This document shows, piece after piece, positions 63,809-64,000 of a stretch of DNA of 64,000 nt (within the stretch, counting starts at the first letter, position 1; each line of letters opens with the position of its first letter). The position numbers were made by a program, and so were the translations under genes. Source of the DNA: Atrichornis clamosus (lineage: Eukaryota > Chordata > Aves > Passeriformes > Menuridae); the NCBI GenBank assembly GCA_013400975.1, contig WBMZ01003465.1, positions 1-64,000 on the forward strand. The letters run 5' to 3'. The notes beneath the pieces were generated by a model. It had not been told where the DNA came from, made no database searches, and saw only the letters and a list, made by a program, of their open reading frames with translations.

Positions 63809-64000
63809 CTACACTCCAAAAGGAAATGAAACCAAACACTGAGTAAAGGCAACCTACTGTTTCATCAACAATTATTCCCCTGTGTGGGAAATATGTCTTG
63901 AGAACAATTTAAAATCTACATTTATAAGCTGAATACATAAACACCTGTTTCTCAAATCAAAAAAAATCCAGCAAACAACACACTGTGGAAAAATACTTTA
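63809..64000 (-). other. RB1CC1: RB1CC1 intron 4, 3' part
   Basis: This stretch lies upstream of the first coding exon in the window. The acceptor TAG occupies 63811-63809. The preceding exon, which should encode the ubiquitin-like N-terminus and start codon, is beyond the window edge. I see no other signal here. Confidence 0.85.

Noticed and set aside
1..64000. CRISPR array, operon, phage or other prokaryotic systems
   Set aside because: There are no regularly spaced direct repeats, no long intronless ORFs apart from RB1CC1 exon 15, and clear GT-AG intron structure; this is vertebrate nuclear DNA.

Overview
The window is vertebrate nuclear DNA, most likely from a bird. It is AT-rich with kilobase-scale introns, has no operon-like organisation, and carries three fragments that read like the 3' ends of CR1 LINEs, the dominant retroposon family of birds and reptiles. 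Frequent A-run/C-run and GGGG-T-run low-complexity motifs fit an avian source. The species cannot be fixed from the sequence alone.

One gene explains almost everything that is clearly functional: RB1CC1 (also called FIP200), on the minus strand. It encodes the large coiled-coil scaffold of the ULK1/2-ATG13-ATG101 autophagy initiation complex. I could assemble 20 consecutive coding exons with GT-AG boundaries and compatible phases, from 63808 down to the TAA stop at 16021-16023. If the mammalian numbering applies (24 exons, the giant one being exon 15), these are exons 5-24. They encode 1529 or 1532 residues depending on a tandem splice donor at exon 22. About 66 N-terminal residues, the start codon, the 5' UTR and the promoter lie beyond position 64000.

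Region by region: 63809-64000 is the end of an upstream intron. 40676-63808 holds exons 5-14, the N-terminal dimeric scaffold. 32682-34597 is the giant exon 15, with a disordered serine/proline-rich linker and most of the coiled coil. 23902-29083 holds exons 16-20, the rest of the coiled coil. 16021-20877 holds exons 21-24, including the C-terminal claw domain that binds autophagy receptors. The 3' UTR probably runs from 16020 to about 15125, where an AATAAA signal on the minus strand is followed by a GU-rich stretch. Positions 1 to about 15120 look intergenic: two CR1 remnants and no coding exon I could support.

I found no previously undescribed system. The points most worth checking are the 9-nt tandem splice donor of exon 22, a stop-poor block with overlapping long ORFs on both strands in intron 18, and an AATAAA plus A22 signature in intron 14 that resembles a retroposed transcript end.
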